From: Pseudomonadota bacterium
GTDB taxonomy: Bacteria > Pseudomonadota > Alphaproteobacteria > Rhizobiales > Devosiaceae
Direction: 5' to 3'
Assembly (NCBI GenBank): GCA_023428425.1
Contig: JAEYYP010000399.1
Location: forward strand, 1-14,848
DNA: 14,848 nucleotides
A program made the translations under genes and the position numbers. Under the pieces are notes generated by a model. The model saw nothing but the letters and a program-made list of their open reading frames with translations. It was not told the origin of the DNA and did not search any database. Each line of letters starts with the position of its first letter. The first letter of the stretch is position 1. This document shows positions 1-7,400 of the stretch, piece after piece.

Positions 1-1484
1 GCGCGGGTCTCGTCGAGCCGTCGACGCGGTGCCCGGGTCGGGGCCGAGGTAAAGCGGGCCGTATCACCCGCCTTGGCCGACGCAGCGAGATCGAGCATCA
101 CGTCGCAGAAGCGGTCGAGCGTCTGCTTGCTCTCGGACTCGGTCGGCTCCACCAGCATCGCGCCATGCACCACCAGCGGGAAGTACATGGTCATGGGGTG
201 GACACCCTCGTCGATCAGCGCCTTGGCGAAATCGAGCGTCGAGACGTGCGTGCCTTCGAGGAAGCTGTCGTCGAACAGCGCCTCGTGCATGCAGGGCTGG
301 CCGGGAAACGGCACCGAGAAGGCCCGCTCGAGCCGCGCCTTGATGTAGTTGGCGTTGAGCACGGCGTCCTTGGCCGCCTGCGCCAGTCCGTCACCCCCAT
401 GGCTAAGCATGTAGGTCAGCGCCCGCACATACATGCCCATCTGGCCGTTGAAGGCGGTGATGCGGCCCAGATGCTGGCCTTCGACATGCTCGACCAGTTG
501 CAGCGGCCCCTCGCCCTTCCGCACGAACGGCACCGGCGCGAACGGCGCCAGCGCCGCCGACAGCACCACCGGGCCTGCGCCCGGCCCGCCGCCACCGTGC
601 GGGGTCGAGAAGGTCTTGTGCAGGTTGATGTGCATGGCGTCGATGCCGAGGTCGCCCGGGCGCACCACGCCCATGATGGCGTTGAAGTTCGCCCCATCGC
701 AGTAGAAGAATGCGCCCGCCTGGTGCACCGCCGCCGCGATCTCGATCACCTCGGGCTCGAACAGCCCGCAGGTGTTGGGGTTGGTCAGCATGATCGCCGC
801 GACGTCGGGGCTGAGCGCCGCCTTCACCGCCTCGACGTCAACCGTACCGTCATCCCGCGCCGGTACCGCCTTCACCGAGTAGCCGAGGAAAGCCGCCGTC
901 GCCGGGTTGGTGCCGTGGGCGCTTTCGGGCACCAGCACCACCTTGCGATGCCCCTGCCCCGCCGCTTCCTGCGCGGCACGGATCGCCATCATGCCGGCCA
1001 TCTCGCCGTGAGCACCGGCCTTCGGCGTCAGGCACACCGCCGCCGTGTTGGTCAGCGTCATCAGCCAATGGGCGAGCTCGTCCATCAGCCGCAGCGCGCC
1101 CTTCACCGTCGAGACCGGTTGCAGCGGGTGGATGTCGGCAAACCCAGGCAGCCGCGCCATCTTCTCGTTCAGGCGCGGGTTGTGCTTCATCGTGCACGAG
1201 CCGAGCGGGTACATGCCCGAATCGATCGAGTAGTTGAGGCGGCTGAGCCGCACGTAGTGGCGCAGCGCCTCGGGCTCGGTCAGCCCGGCGAGGTCGATCT
1301 CACTCTGCCGCTCGAAGCCGCCGAGGAAACCGCCGTCGATCTCGACGTCTGGCAGGTCGACGCCCGAATGCTCGGTGTCGCCGATCTCGAACAGCAGCGG
1401 TTCATTGGGCAGCAGCGACGAACCACTCGCCGCCACGCCCGCGCTGCCGGTGCCGGTCGGCCGACCCTGATTGTTCATGCTCAT
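1..1484 (-). CDS. gcvPB: Glycine dehydrogenase (decarboxylating) subunit 2, GcvPB, 3' end cut by window edge
   Basis: This is the catalytic PLP-bearing half of the glycine cleavage P protein, which decarboxylates glycine and passes the aminomethyl group to lipoyl-GcvH in the cytosol. The frame stays open for 494 codons to the window edge; I expect only a few tens of residues to be missing. The PLP lysine is K290 in the motif [16 protein letters not shown]. Other recognisable stretches are [16 protein letters not shown] near residue 90 and [14 protein letters not shown] further on. The ATG overlaps the gcvPA stop as ATGA (1481-1484), and an AGGGGAG Shine-Dalgarno lies at 1497-1491, six bases upstream. 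A second in-frame ATG sits two codons later (1478), but the first has the better spacing. It is the last gene seen in the riboswitch-controlled gcvT-gcvH-gcvPA-gcvPB operon. No frameshift or missing key residue was seen. Confidence 0.95.
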   Translation of the reverse strand, partial: MSMNNQGRPTGTGSAGVAASGSSLLPNEPLLFEIGDTEHSGVDLPDVEIDGGFLGGFERQSEIDLAGLTEPEALRHYVRLSRLNYSIDSGMYPLGSCTMKHNPRLNEKMARLPGFADIHPLQPVSTVKGALRLMDELAHWLMTLTNTAAVCLTPKAGAHGEMAGMMAIRAAQEAAGQGHRKVVLVPESAHGTNPATAAFLGYSVKAVPARDDGTVDVEAVKAALSPDVAAIMLTNPNTCGLFEPEVIEIAAAVHQAGAFFYCDGANFNAIMGVVRPGDLGIDAMHINLHKTFSTPHGGGGPGAGPVVLSAALAPFAPVPFVRKGEGPLQLVEHVEGQHLGRITAFNGQMGMYVRALTYMLSHGGDGLAQAAKDAVLNANYIKARLERAFSVPFPGQPCMHEALFDDSFLEGTHVSTLDFAKALIDEGVHPMTMYFPLVVHGAMLVEPTESESKQTLDRFCDVMLDLAASAKAGDTARFTSAPTRAPRRRLDETR

Positions 1485-2836
1485 TTAGCGCTCCCCTGCA
1501 GGGCTGCGTTGAGGCAGTCGGCCAGCATCTCGATGTCGGTATCTGTGGTCAGCTCGGTCGCCGCGAGGACGATGAGGTTTTCCACCGCGGGCGTTCCCGG
1601 CTCCAGCCGGCTCACCGGCAGTCCGGCCAGCACGCCGGCATGCGCCAGCATCTCGACCACAGGCTCCGCTGGAACCGGCAGCCGGATCGTCATCTCGTTG
1701 AAGAAGGTCTTGTTGAGCAGTTCCACGCCCGGCACCGTGCCAAGCATCCGCGCCAGCTTCACCGCACGCGAGTGGTTGAGCCGCGCCAGCCGCTTCAGCC
1801 CCGCCTCGCCAAGCAGCGACATGTGGATCGAGAACGCCAGCGCACACAGCCCGGCATTGGTGCAGATGTTCGACGTCGCCTTCTCGCGGCGGATATGCTG
1901 CTCGCGCGTCGAGAGTGTCAGCACGAAGCCACGGGTGCCATCGGCATCCACCGTCTCGCCGCAGAGCCGCCCCGGCATCTGCCGCACGAACTCCTTGCGC
2001 GTCGCCATCAGGCCCACATACGGCCCACCGAAATTGAGCGGATTGCCGATCGACTGGCCCTCGCAGACCACGATGTCTGCCCCGAGCGCGCCCGGCGCCT
2101 CGATCAGTCCCAGCGACACCACCTCGGTCACCACCACGATCAGCAGCGCCCCCGCCGCATGGGCCGCATCGGCCGCGGCCCGCAGGTTGCGCAGATGGCC
2201 GTAGAAGTCCGGCGTCTGCACCACGATAGCGGCAGTCTCGCCGTCGATGCGATTAAGGATATCGCCCTGGCCTTCCGGCGACGCCGGGAGGCACACGAGG
2301 TCAGGCCCGTCGCCGAGATAGGTCCGCACCACGTCGCGATAGTGCGGGTGCAGCCCGCCCGACAGCACGATGCGGTTGCGCCGCGTCAGCCGTCGCGCCA
2401 TCAGCACCGCCTCGGCGGTCGCGGTCGAGCCGTCATACATCGAGGCGTTGGCGACCTCCATGCCGGTCAGGTGCGCCACCTGCGTCTGGAACTCGAACAG
2501 CATCTGCAGCGTGCCCTGCGACACCTCGGGCTGGTACGGCGTGTACGCCGTGAGCCACTCCGAGCGCTGGATCAGGTGATCCACAGTCGCCGGCACGTGG
2601 TGACGATACGCACCGGCGCCGATGAAGAACGGGCCATCGCCCGCTGCCACGTTCTGCCGCGACAGCGCGCGCATATGCGCCTCGACCATGAACTCGGGCG
2701 AGTGCGTGGGCAGGTTCACCGGCTCGCGCAGCAGGGCATGGTTCGGCACCCGTGCGAACAGGTCCTCGGCGCTGGCAGCGCCGATCACTGCGAGCATCTC
2801 GGCCCGCTCGGCTTCGGAATGGGGGAGGTAGCGCAT
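1481..2836 (-). CDS. gcvPA: Glycine dehydrogenase (decarboxylating) subunit 1, GcvPA
   Basis: This 451-residue protein is the non-PLP-lysine half of a split P protein; with GcvPB it forms the decarboxylating enzyme of the glycine cleavage system. Family hallmarks visible are the start [31 protein letters not shown] around residues 73-88, [14 protein letters not shown] around 98-111 and [15 protein letters not shown] around 129-143. The length is usual for the subunit. The ATG lies four bases after the gcvH stop codon (TAACCCCATG), with only a weak Shine-Dalgarno, so translation is probably coupled to gcvH. The 3' end overlaps gcvPB by four bases. In many other bacteria PA and PB are fused as one gcvP of about 950 residues; here they are clearly two frames. 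Confidence 0.95.
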   Translation of the reverse strand: MRYLPHSEAERAEMLAVIGAASAEDLFARVPNHALLREPVNLPTHSPEFMVEAHMRALSRQNVAAGDGPFFIGAGAYRHHVPATVDHLIQRSEWLTAYTPYQPEVSQGTLQMLFEFQTQVAHLTGMEVANASMYDGSTATAEAVLMARRLTRRNRIVLSGGLHPHYRDVVRTYLGDGPDLVCLPASPEGQGDILNRIDGETAAIVVQTPDFYGHLRNLRAAADAAHAAGALLIVVVTEVVSLGLIEAPGALGADIVVCEGQSIGNPLNFGGPYVGLMATRKEFVRQMPGRLCGETVDADGTRGFVLTLSTREQHIRREKATSNICTNAGLCALAFSIHMSLLGEAGLKRLARLNHSRAVKLARMLGTVPGVELLNKTFFNEMTIRLPVPAEPVVEMLAHAGVLAGLPVSRLEPGTPAVENLIVLAATELTTDTDIEMLADCLNAALQGSAK

Positions 2837-2840
2837 GGGG

Positions 2841-3194
2841 TTACTTCGTCAGGTCCGCGTAGGCCGCCGCATCCATCAGCCCGTCGAGCTCTCCGGCATC
2901 GTCGAGCTCCAGCTTGAAGATCCAGCCATCGGTCTCGGGGGCCGTGTTGATCAGCCCCGGCTCGCCGCTCAGGGCATCGTTCACGGCCACCACCGTGCCG
3001 GAGACGGGCGAGTAGATCTCGGAGGCGGCCTTCACCGACTCGACCACAGCGGCCTCGTCGCCGGCCTTAAGCTTCTGGCCCACCTTGGGCAGCTCGACGA
3101 ACACGATGTCGCCCAGTTGCTCCTGCGCGTAGGGCGTTATCCCCACGGTGCCGTCGGCGGTTATGTATTCGTGGTCCTTGGTGAACTTGGTCAT
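2841..3194 (-). CDS. gcvH: Glycine cleavage system H protein (lipoyl carrier)
   Basis: GcvH is the small lipoylated shuttle that carries the aminomethyl intermediate between the P, T and L proteins. At 117 residues it is near the lower end of the family range. The lipoyl lysine is K55 in the motif [17 protein letters not shown], and the N-terminal HEYI and C-terminal DGWIFKLEL segments are typical. The ATG overlaps the gcvT stop codon as ATGA (3191-3194), so it is translationally coupled to gcvT; no strong Shine-Dalgarno is visible. The stop TAA sits four bases before gcvPA. It belongs to the glycine-riboswitch operon. No lipoylation enzyme or L protein (dihydrolipoyl dehydrogenase) gene lies in this window, so those are presumably supplied from elsewhere. 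Confidence 0.96.
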   Translation of the reverse strand: MTKFTKDHEYITADGTVGITPYAQEQLGDIVFVELPKVGQKLKAGDEAAVVESVKAASEIYSPVSGTVVAVNDALSGEPGLINTAPETDGWIFKLELDDAGELDGLMDAAAYADLTK

Positions 3195-4357
3195 GATGCG
3201 GATTTCCGGACGTAGCGATGGGGAACGAAGGGAGTGGCGGTAACTTCGGCAGGCTGGGTACGGCCACGCACCAGCACCTGCAGCGGCGTGCCGGGGGCAG
3301 CCTTGTCGGGCGGCACGAAGCCGAGCGCGATGGCGCGGTTGAGCGACGGCGAGAAGCCACCCGAGGTGACCTTGCCGATGGCGGCGCCGTACTTGTCGAG
3401 GATGTCGGCCCCCTCGCGGGCCGGGGCACCTTCGACGAAGAGCCCGACTCGGACGCGGTCGAGCACGCCGCCGAGTTCCGACAGGATGCGCGTCGCGCCG
3501 GGAAAATCGGCGGCATCGCGGCGCCGGCGCGCCACGGCGAAGTTCAACCCCGCCTCAACCGGCGAAATGGTCTCGTCGAGATCATGCCCGTAGAGCGGCA
3601 GGCCAGCTTCCAGCCGCAGCGAATCGCGCGCCCCGAGCCCGATCGGCTTCACCCGGTCGTCGGCGAGCAGCCGGTCGAACAGCAGTTCGGCATGGCTCGG
3701 ATCAACGAGGATCTCGAAGCCATCCTCGCCGGTGTAGCCGGAGCGCGAGATCACCAGCTTCGCACCCTCGAGGTCGAACGAGCCGTAGTGCATGAAGCTC
3801 AGGTCGGCGGCGCCGGGGATCAGGGCGCGCATCACGTCCACCGCCTCCGGCCCCTGCAGCGCCAGCAGCGCGCAGTGATCCGAGCGGTTGAGCGTAGCCT
3901 TGCCGGCGGCCGCCGCGGCAATGCGCTGGAAATCGGCTTCCTTGGTGCCGGCGTTGACGACGATGTAGAGCGCCCCGCCCCAGCCTTCGGCTGCCGGCCG
4001 TGCGATCATCAGGTCGTCGTAGGTGCCGCCCTGTTCGTTGAGCAGCAAGGTATAGCGCACCTGCCCCGGCTTCAATCCCCTGATGTCGCCGCAGATCAGC
4101 GGCTCGACCAGCGCAGCTACCGCGGCGTGGTCGGCCTCGCCATCGCCCGACTTTTCGTCGAGCACGAGGAAGCTCGGGCCCATGTGCGACACGTCGAACA
4201 GTCCGGCGTGCTCGCGGGTCCACTTGTGCTCCGCGATGATGCCGGTGGGGTACTGCACCGGCAGCGAGTAGCCCGAGAACGGCACCATGCGGCCGCCCAG
4301 CGCGACATGCCGGTCGTTGAGGAGAACGGTCTTGAGGTCTTCTGTGGCTTCCGCCAT
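3191..4357 (-). CDS. gcvT: Glycine cleavage system T protein (aminomethyltransferase)
   Basis: GcvT transfers the methylene group from aminomethyl-lipoyl-GcvH to tetrahydrofolate, releasing ammonia. From the ATG at 4357 the product is 388 residues, slightly longer than the common 360-375. Visible motifs are [16 protein letters not shown] near the N terminus, FDVSHMG, and GGTYDDLMI, which holds the conserved catalytic aspartate (D114/D115). YTGEDGFEI and [20 protein letters not shown] follow. The frame can be extended eight codons to a GTG at 4381. I prefer the ATG because GTG has no Shine-Dalgarno and sits four bases below a strong hairpin, whereas GGTG lies a few bases before the ATG. It is the first gene of the glycine cleavage operon, behind a tandem glycine riboswitch. 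The stop overlaps the gcvH start. Confidence 0.95.
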   Translation of the reverse strand: MAEATEDLKTVLLNDRHVALGGRMVPFSGYSLPVQYPTGIIAEHKWTREHAGLFDVSHMGPSFLVLDEKSGDGEADHAAVAALVEPLICGDIRGLKPGQVRYTLLLNEQGGTYDDLMIARPAAEGWGGALYIVVNAGTKEADFQRIAAAAAGKATLNRSDHCALLALQGPEAVDVMRALIPGAADLSFMHYGSFDLEGAKLVISRSGYTGEDGFEILVDPSHAELLFDRLLADDRVKPIGLGARDSLRLEAGLPLYGHDLDETISPVEAGLNFAVARRRRDAADFPGATRILSELGGVLDRVRVGLFVEGAPAREGADILDKYGAAIGKVTSGGFSPSLNRAIALGFVPPDKAAPGTPLQVLVRGRTQPAEVTATPFVPHRYVRKSAS

Positions 4358-4358
4358 C

Positions 4359-4418
4359 GGGACACCAGGGGTTGGTTGCACGATCGCGGGAAACGGATGT
4401 CTCCCGCGCCGGTGCCCC
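4359..4418 (-). promoter_or_regulatory. Candidate expression platform of the glycine riboswitch
   Basis: Between aptamer 2 and gcvT two pairings can be drawn by eye. The first is a perfect 7-bp hairpin, CGCGGGA (4408-4402) with TCCCGCG (4391-4385), with a 10-base loop and no following U-run, so it is not a standard intrinsic terminator. The second is an enclosing 8-bp helix, GGGGCACC (4418-4411) with GGTGTCCC (4366-4359), with one G-U pair. It ends one base before the gcvT ATG and would hide the only Shine-Dalgarno-like bases. This suggests control of translation initiation rather than transcription termination. The pairings are seen in the sequence; the switching role is inference. Confidence 0.45.
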
Positions 4419-4595
4419 CTCTGTCCGCTAACCTGAGAGATTTCCTCGCCGCCTATGGACGAGTTGCTCCTTCGGTGAGGCGAGATCGCCTGCTTTCCAG
4501 AGTTCAGTACGACTGCGGTCCGGTGTGCCTGAGAGTTTCCGGGGCGGTTGCTCCTTCGGCGCCAGCTGGAGGCTGGACTCTCCCGCAGTCGGCAC
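4418..4595 (-). promoter_or_regulatory. Tandem glycine riboswitch (two aptamers)
   Basis: Two consecutive glycine aptamers precede gcvT. Aptamer 1 (4590-4511) is closed by GACTGCGG/CCGCAGTC and carries the family signatures GCCGAAGGAGCAACCGC and GGAAACTCTCAGGCA. Aptamer 2 (about 4503-4418) is closed by CTCTG (4502-4498) with CAGAG (4423-4419) and carries ACCGAAGGAGCAACTCG and GGAAATCTCTCAGGT. The linker is only about seven bases. Its GTAC (4510-4507) can pair with the leader GTGC (4595-4592), as expected for the leader-linker helix known in this class. In known examples glycine binding turns on glycine cleavage genes when glycine is in excess, which fits the operon that follows. Confidence 0.95.
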
Positions 4596-4596
4596 G

Positions 4597-4625
4597 AGTT
4601 AGGCGGGTTTGGTGGAGCGAGTCAA
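4597..4625 (-). promoter_or_regulatory. Candidate housekeeping promoter of the gcv operon
   Basis: On the minus strand a -35-like TTGACT (4625-4620) is followed after exactly 17 bases by a -10-like CTAACT (4602-4597). A start about six or seven bases later would fall at the first bases of the riboswitch leader (about 4591-4595). The fit of spacing and position supports it. There is room for it between the upstream lipoprotein gene stop (4655) and the riboswitch. Not experimentally shown. Confidence 0.5.
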
Positions 4626-4654
4626 TCGGGCACGCGCTCCACTCGAAGCGTATG

Positions 4655-5245
4655 TCAGCTGTCGAAACCGACCCAGATGGTGATGTCCTCGCCGCCGATG
4701 TAAGGAATGGCGACATTTTCGACCACCTTCACGAACTCGCCCGCCTGGGTCGACGGGTCGATCGCGGTGGGGATCTCATACCGCTCGGAATACATCGGCA
4801 CCCCGTCGCGCTCGACGGCGAAGCGGATCGGCACGTCGACCTTGGCCTGCGTGCCGGCGGGGCCGAGCAGCACGCGGCCGACGACGCCCATCTTCACCGT
4901 GATCAGGCCGTTGGAGGCGACGCAGTTGCGCGACTGCTTGTCGAGCACGGCCTGGTAGTTGAGCGCGTGCGCGTCGCCCACCTTGCCTTTCCCATAGAAG
5001 AACAGCGCTTCGCCGCCGCGCCGCACCTTGATCGGCGGGCATTCCGTGGCAATCGCGGGCAGCGCATTTGTCGCAGCGGCGCTCAGTTCCTGCGCGGTCG
5101 GATTGGCAGTCTGGACGGAGGTGGGAGCAGGTCCGGCCGCTCCGAGCATGTTGCCCATCGAGCAACCCGAGAGCAGCAGCGCCATGCTGGCGACAGCGCC
5201 GAGGCGCGCAGTCCACGTCCGGACGTCAGTTGTCAGAATGCCCAT
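4655..5245 (-). CDS. Predicted lipoprotein of unknown function
   Basis: I recognise no named family beyond a resemblance to uncharacterised lipoproteins of Rhizobiales. The 196-residue product begins with a short positively charged segment and a hydrophobic run (about residues 15-26), ending in a lipobox LLSGC with the lipidated cysteine at C28. This predicts an envelope-anchored lipoprotein. After a low-complexity Ala/Pro/Thr linker come ECPPIKVRRGGEALFFYGKGKVGDAHALNYQAVLDKQSRNC-type features, with two further cysteines that could pair. A Gly/Val-rich beta-like section around VGRVLLGPAG follows. The ATG has a GAGGG Shine-Dalgarno about nine bases upstream. It starts nine bases after the peroxiredoxin stop, so the two are probably cotranscribed, and it ends before the gcv promoter. 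No function can be assigned from sequence. Confidence 0.85.
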   Translation of the reverse strand: MGILTTDVRTWTARLGAVASMALLLSGCSMGNMLGAAGPAPTSVQTANPTAQELSAAATNALPAIATECPPIKVRRGGEALFFYGKGKVGDAHALNYQAVLDKQSRNCVASNGLITVKMGVVGRVLLGPAGTQAKVDVPIRFAVERDGVPMYSERYEIPTAIDPSTQAGEFVKVVENVAIPYIGGEDITIWVGFDS

Positions 5246-5254
5246 GTCAGACCC

Positions 5255-5752
5255 TCACGCACTCACACTTTGCTGCGCTTCGAGCGCCATCAGCACGGCG
5301 GGGGCGCCACTCACGGTCACGCCAGCCACATCCTGCACATAGACGTCGGACACTACGCCGTCCCGGATGATCATCGCGAAACGGCCAAAGCGCTTGCCCA
5401 TGCCGGGAATCTGCTTGGAAAGTCCCATGGCATCGGCGAGCAGGCCTTCCCCGTCAGCGATGAAATCCACCTTGCCCAGCGCATCGGACCGCTCGGCCCA
5501 GGCCTTCGTCACGTGGTGATCGTTGACGGTGCCGCAGACGACACGCGCCACGCCGAGGTTGGCCAGCTTGTGCGCGTTCGAAACGAAGCCCGGCAGGTGA
5601 GAGGTGTCGCAGGTGGGCGTGAAGGCCCCGGGGACGCCGAAGAATACCACGGTTCCGGAGCCGAGCACCGCATCGGCCGTGGCGTCGGAACTTCCATTGG
5701 CATCGACCAGCTTGATCGGGGTGGAGGGGATCTTGTCGCCAGCCTGGATCAT
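5255..5752 (-). CDS. Peroxiredoxin, Prx5-like family
   Basis: This is a thiol peroxidase that reduces hydrogen or organic peroxides, probably in the cytosol because no signal peptide is seen. From the ATG at 5752 it has 165 residues, close to the family norm. The peroxidatic cysteine is C48 in PGAFTPTCDTSHLPGF; P41 and T45 complete the Pxxx(T)xxC motif, and R123 in GRFAMIIRDG is the usual active-site arginine. The only other cysteine, C72 in RVVCGTVND, aligns with the non-resolving cysteine of human PRDX5. A C-terminal resolving cysteine is absent, suggesting a 1-Cys-type mechanism with an external thiol such as glutathione or glutaredoxin. The frame extends 20 codons to an ATG at 5812, but that N-terminal stretch is atypical. 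It lies between a DsbD-alpha-like gene and a lipoprotein gene, probably in one operon. Confidence 0.9.
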   Translation of the reverse strand: MIQAGDKIPSTPIKLVDANGSSDATADAVLGSGTVVFFGVPGAFTPTCDTSHLPGFVSNAHKLANLGVARVVCGTVNDHHVTKAWAERSDALGKVDFIADGEGLLADAMGLSKQIPGMGKRFGRFAMIIRDGVVSDVYVQDVAGVTVSGAPAVLMALEAQQSVSA

Positions 5753-5815
5753 GTCGGATGTGCGCCCTTTGGTTACTGCTTCGTTAACGCCCGGCTCGGG
5801 GCGGCGAACCATAGG

Positions 5816-6631
5816 CTAAGGCGCCTCCGCCGTCGACCCGCAGGCGACGATGGTCGACAAAGAAAACGGTCCCATCTCAGTCATGAATGTAAGACTGACG
5901 GGCATGCCCTCTCGTGCCGCCTGGTCTGCTCCCCCGAGCAGTGGCAGCAAGACTGCCGATCCATCCGGGCTTTTTTGCGGCGCCCCAAAGAGTTGCCCGG
6001 CAGCGCTGGCATCGGCGATGACCGAGAGCGGATCGACACGATGATCGGCGATAGTCACCGAAATCGCCTGCGCCGCTGCATCCCAGGTGACCGGTCCGAG
6101 CAGCGGACCCGGGTCCGACCAGGTTTGGGGCGTGAGCGCAACCGCCTGGGCGATACGGAGCCGCTGTCCCCTGTCGGGTTTGACGAAATCAAGCGGCAGG
6201 CTGAAGCTCGCCATCGCCGGCACGCAGATGTCGGAGCAGACGCCCATCATCACGGAAACCGCGACGTCGGCACGCTCGCCATCGAGCTTCAGTTCGAATG
6301 GCAGCACGGTCGGACCGCGGTAGACGAAATCCGTCAATCCGCCCGCCACTTCGATCTGCGGATAGGGCCAGAGCATCTCGTGCCCCGATATACCGCGCGA
6401 GCCGGTAGTATCGATCTGGGTGGGGATGCCGCTCTCGCCGGGTACGCGCCAATAGGTCTTGGTGTCCTCCGGCATGTCGAGTTCGAGAGCCAGCATGGTG
6501 GTGCCATCGGGCCTGAGCTCATCCGACGACACCAGCCGAAGCCGCACGTCGGGGGCGATGTCCTGCCACGCGGTCTCGGCTGCCGCGGCCGGCAGAGTAA
6601 GCAGGGTGAAGACAAGCAAGGATGCACGCAT
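5816..6631 (-). CDS. Secreted DsbD-alpha-like (thiol:disulfide interchange N-terminal) domain protein
   Basis: The 271-residue product has an N-terminal signal peptide (MRASLLVFTLLTLPAAAAET, likely cut near residue 18) and no later membrane segment, so it should be periplasmic. The mature part resembles the N-terminal domain of DsbD/ScsB-type proteins (Pfam PF11412). It has the segments TYWRVPGESGIPTQI, LWPYPQ, YRGPTVLPFEL and a cysteine pair C132/C136 in MGVCSDICVPA. That pair is the counterpart of the redox cysteines that receive electrons from the DsbD membrane core. The usual transmembrane beta and thioredoxin gamma domains are missing, so its electron partner must be elsewhere or it works differently. 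One more cysteine lies near the C terminus. The Shine-Dalgarno is weak. It is divergent from yqgE and followed after 63 bases by the peroxiredoxin gene, suggesting an envelope redox role. Confidence 0.8.
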   Translation of the reverse strand: MRASLLVFTLLTLPAAAAETAWQDIAPDVRLRLVSSDELRPDGTTMLALELDMPEDTKTYWRVPGESGIPTQIDTTGSRGISGHEMLWPYPQIEVAGGLTDFVYRGPTVLPFELKLDGERADVAVSVMMGVCSDICVPAMASFSLPLDFVKPDRGQRLRIAQAVALTPQTWSDPGPLLGPVTWDAAAQAISVTIADHRVDPLSVIADASAAGQLFGAPQKSPDGSAVLLPLLGGADQAAREGMPVSLTFMTEMGPFSLSTIVACGSTAEAP

Positions 6632-6735
6632 GACGAAGCCGATAGCCGAGCCGGCCTGAAAGCGGAAGCCACCTCAGCCCAAAGTGAAGGCTAGGCATGC
6701 CCGTCGACGAAGAGTTAAGCTGCCGCGCGGACGTG

Positions 6736-6782
6736 CGTTGCACCGGGCGTTCACGCAACGGACAACCAGTCCGTTCCAGGAG
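6736..6782 (+). promoter_or_regulatory. yqgE leader: two mutually exclusive hairpins and ribosome binding site
   Basis: A perfect 7-bp hairpin, AACGGAC (6757-6763), loop AACCA, GTCCGTT (6769-6775), ends two bases before the Shine-Dalgarno AGGAG (6778-6782). The latter is seven bases before the ATG at 6790 and decides that start. A second 6-bp stem, CGTTGC (6736-6741) with GCAACG (6755-6760), shares bases 6757-6760 with the first, so the two cannot form together. This geometry is seen in the sequence; any switching is inference. Confidence 0.4.
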
Positions 6783-6789
6783 TAGTGCC

Positions 6790-7368
6790 ATGGAGTCGCT
6801 CAGGGGTCAGTTTCTCGTCGCCATGCCGGAGATGGGTGACGATCGCTTTCGCGAAACCGTCATCTACCTCGTCGGTCACGGCGACGAAGGCGCAATGGGC
6901 CTGGTCGTCAACCAGTCAGTCGAGGACATGAGCTTCGCCGATATCCTTGAAGAGCTGAAGCTCGGCGAAGCCGAAGAACTCATCCGGCTGCCCGACGATA
7001 TCCGCAACCGCCGCGTGCTGCGTGGCGGACCGGTGCAGAAGAGCCGCGGGTTCGTGCTGCACTCGTCCGACTACTTCAAGGCCGGCAACTCCTATGAGGT
7101 CAACGAGGACATCTGCCTGACGGCGACCCTCGACGTCCTCAAGGCGATGGCGTTCAATGAAACGCCGCATGAGGCACTGTTCGCCCTTGGCTACTGCGGA
7201 TGGAGCCCGGGACAGCTGGAACAGGAAATCCAGGGCAATGGCTGGCTGACCGTGCCATTCTCCCGCGAACTGCTGTTCGGCCTGCCGATCGAAGCACGCT
7301 ACGACGCGGCGCTCGCCCAACTCGGCATAACCCGCGCCACCCTGAGCGCCACCGCCGGCCACGGCTGA
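6790..7368 (+). CDS. yqgE: YqgE/AlgH family protein (DUF179)
   Basis: This 192-residue cytosolic protein belongs to the widespread YqgE/AlgH family; the biochemical role is not settled. AlgH was named from alginate gene regulation in Pseudomonas. Family motifs are present in order: LRGQFLVAMPEMGDDRF at the N terminus, TVIYLVGHGDEGAMGLVVNQ, LRGGPVQKSRGFVLHSSDY, LGYCGWSPGQLEQEI and GNGWLTVPF. The length is normal. The reading frame is open 31 codons further upstream to 6697. The start at 6790 is chosen because of the AGGAG seven bases before it and because the family begins with this segment. It is the only plus-strand gene in the window, divergent from the DsbD-alpha-like gene and convergent with the GGDEF/EAL gene, so it is probably monocistronic. 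Its leader can fold into alternative hairpins. Confidence 0.93.
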   Translation: MESLRGQFLVAMPEMGDDRFRETVIYLVGHGDEGAMGLVVNQSVEDMSFADILEELKLGEAEELIRLPDDIRNRRVLRGGPVQKSRGFVLHSSDYFKAGNSYEVNEDICLTATLDVLKAMAFNETPHEALFALGYCGWSPGQLEQEIQGNGWLTVPFSRELLFGLPIEARYDAALAQLGITRATLSATAGHG

Positions 7369-7400
7369 AGCTCAGCTGCCGCGAGGGCGGGACTGGCACC

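Noticed and set aside
165..2204. 679-codon open frame on the plus strand
   Set aside because: It lies opposite gcvPB and gcvPA, is rich in Arg/His/Ala as expected of an antisense frame in GC-rich DNA, and matches no family; the minus-strand genes have clear motifs.
4385..4408. Hairpin below the riboswitch as an intrinsic terminator
   Set aside because: The 7-bp GC-rich stem is followed by ATCGTGCAACC rather than a U-run, so a standard terminator is not supported.
5753..5812. 20-codon N-terminal extension of the peroxiredoxin
   Set aside because: The family begins at the MIQAGDKIP segment; the extension is not typical, although a GGAGG lies upstream of the longer start, so it is not fully excluded.
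3218..6694. 1158-codon open frame on the plus strand
   Set aside because: It covers gcvT, the riboswitch, the lipoprotein, peroxiredoxin and DsbD-like genes on the opposite strand. The composition is antisense-like (high Arg, His, Gly) with no recognisable domain, so its length is an effect of GC bias.
6697..6789. 31-codon N-terminal extension of yqgE
   Set aside because: It precedes a strong AGGAG, covers the hairpin leader, and is not part of the family's usual start.
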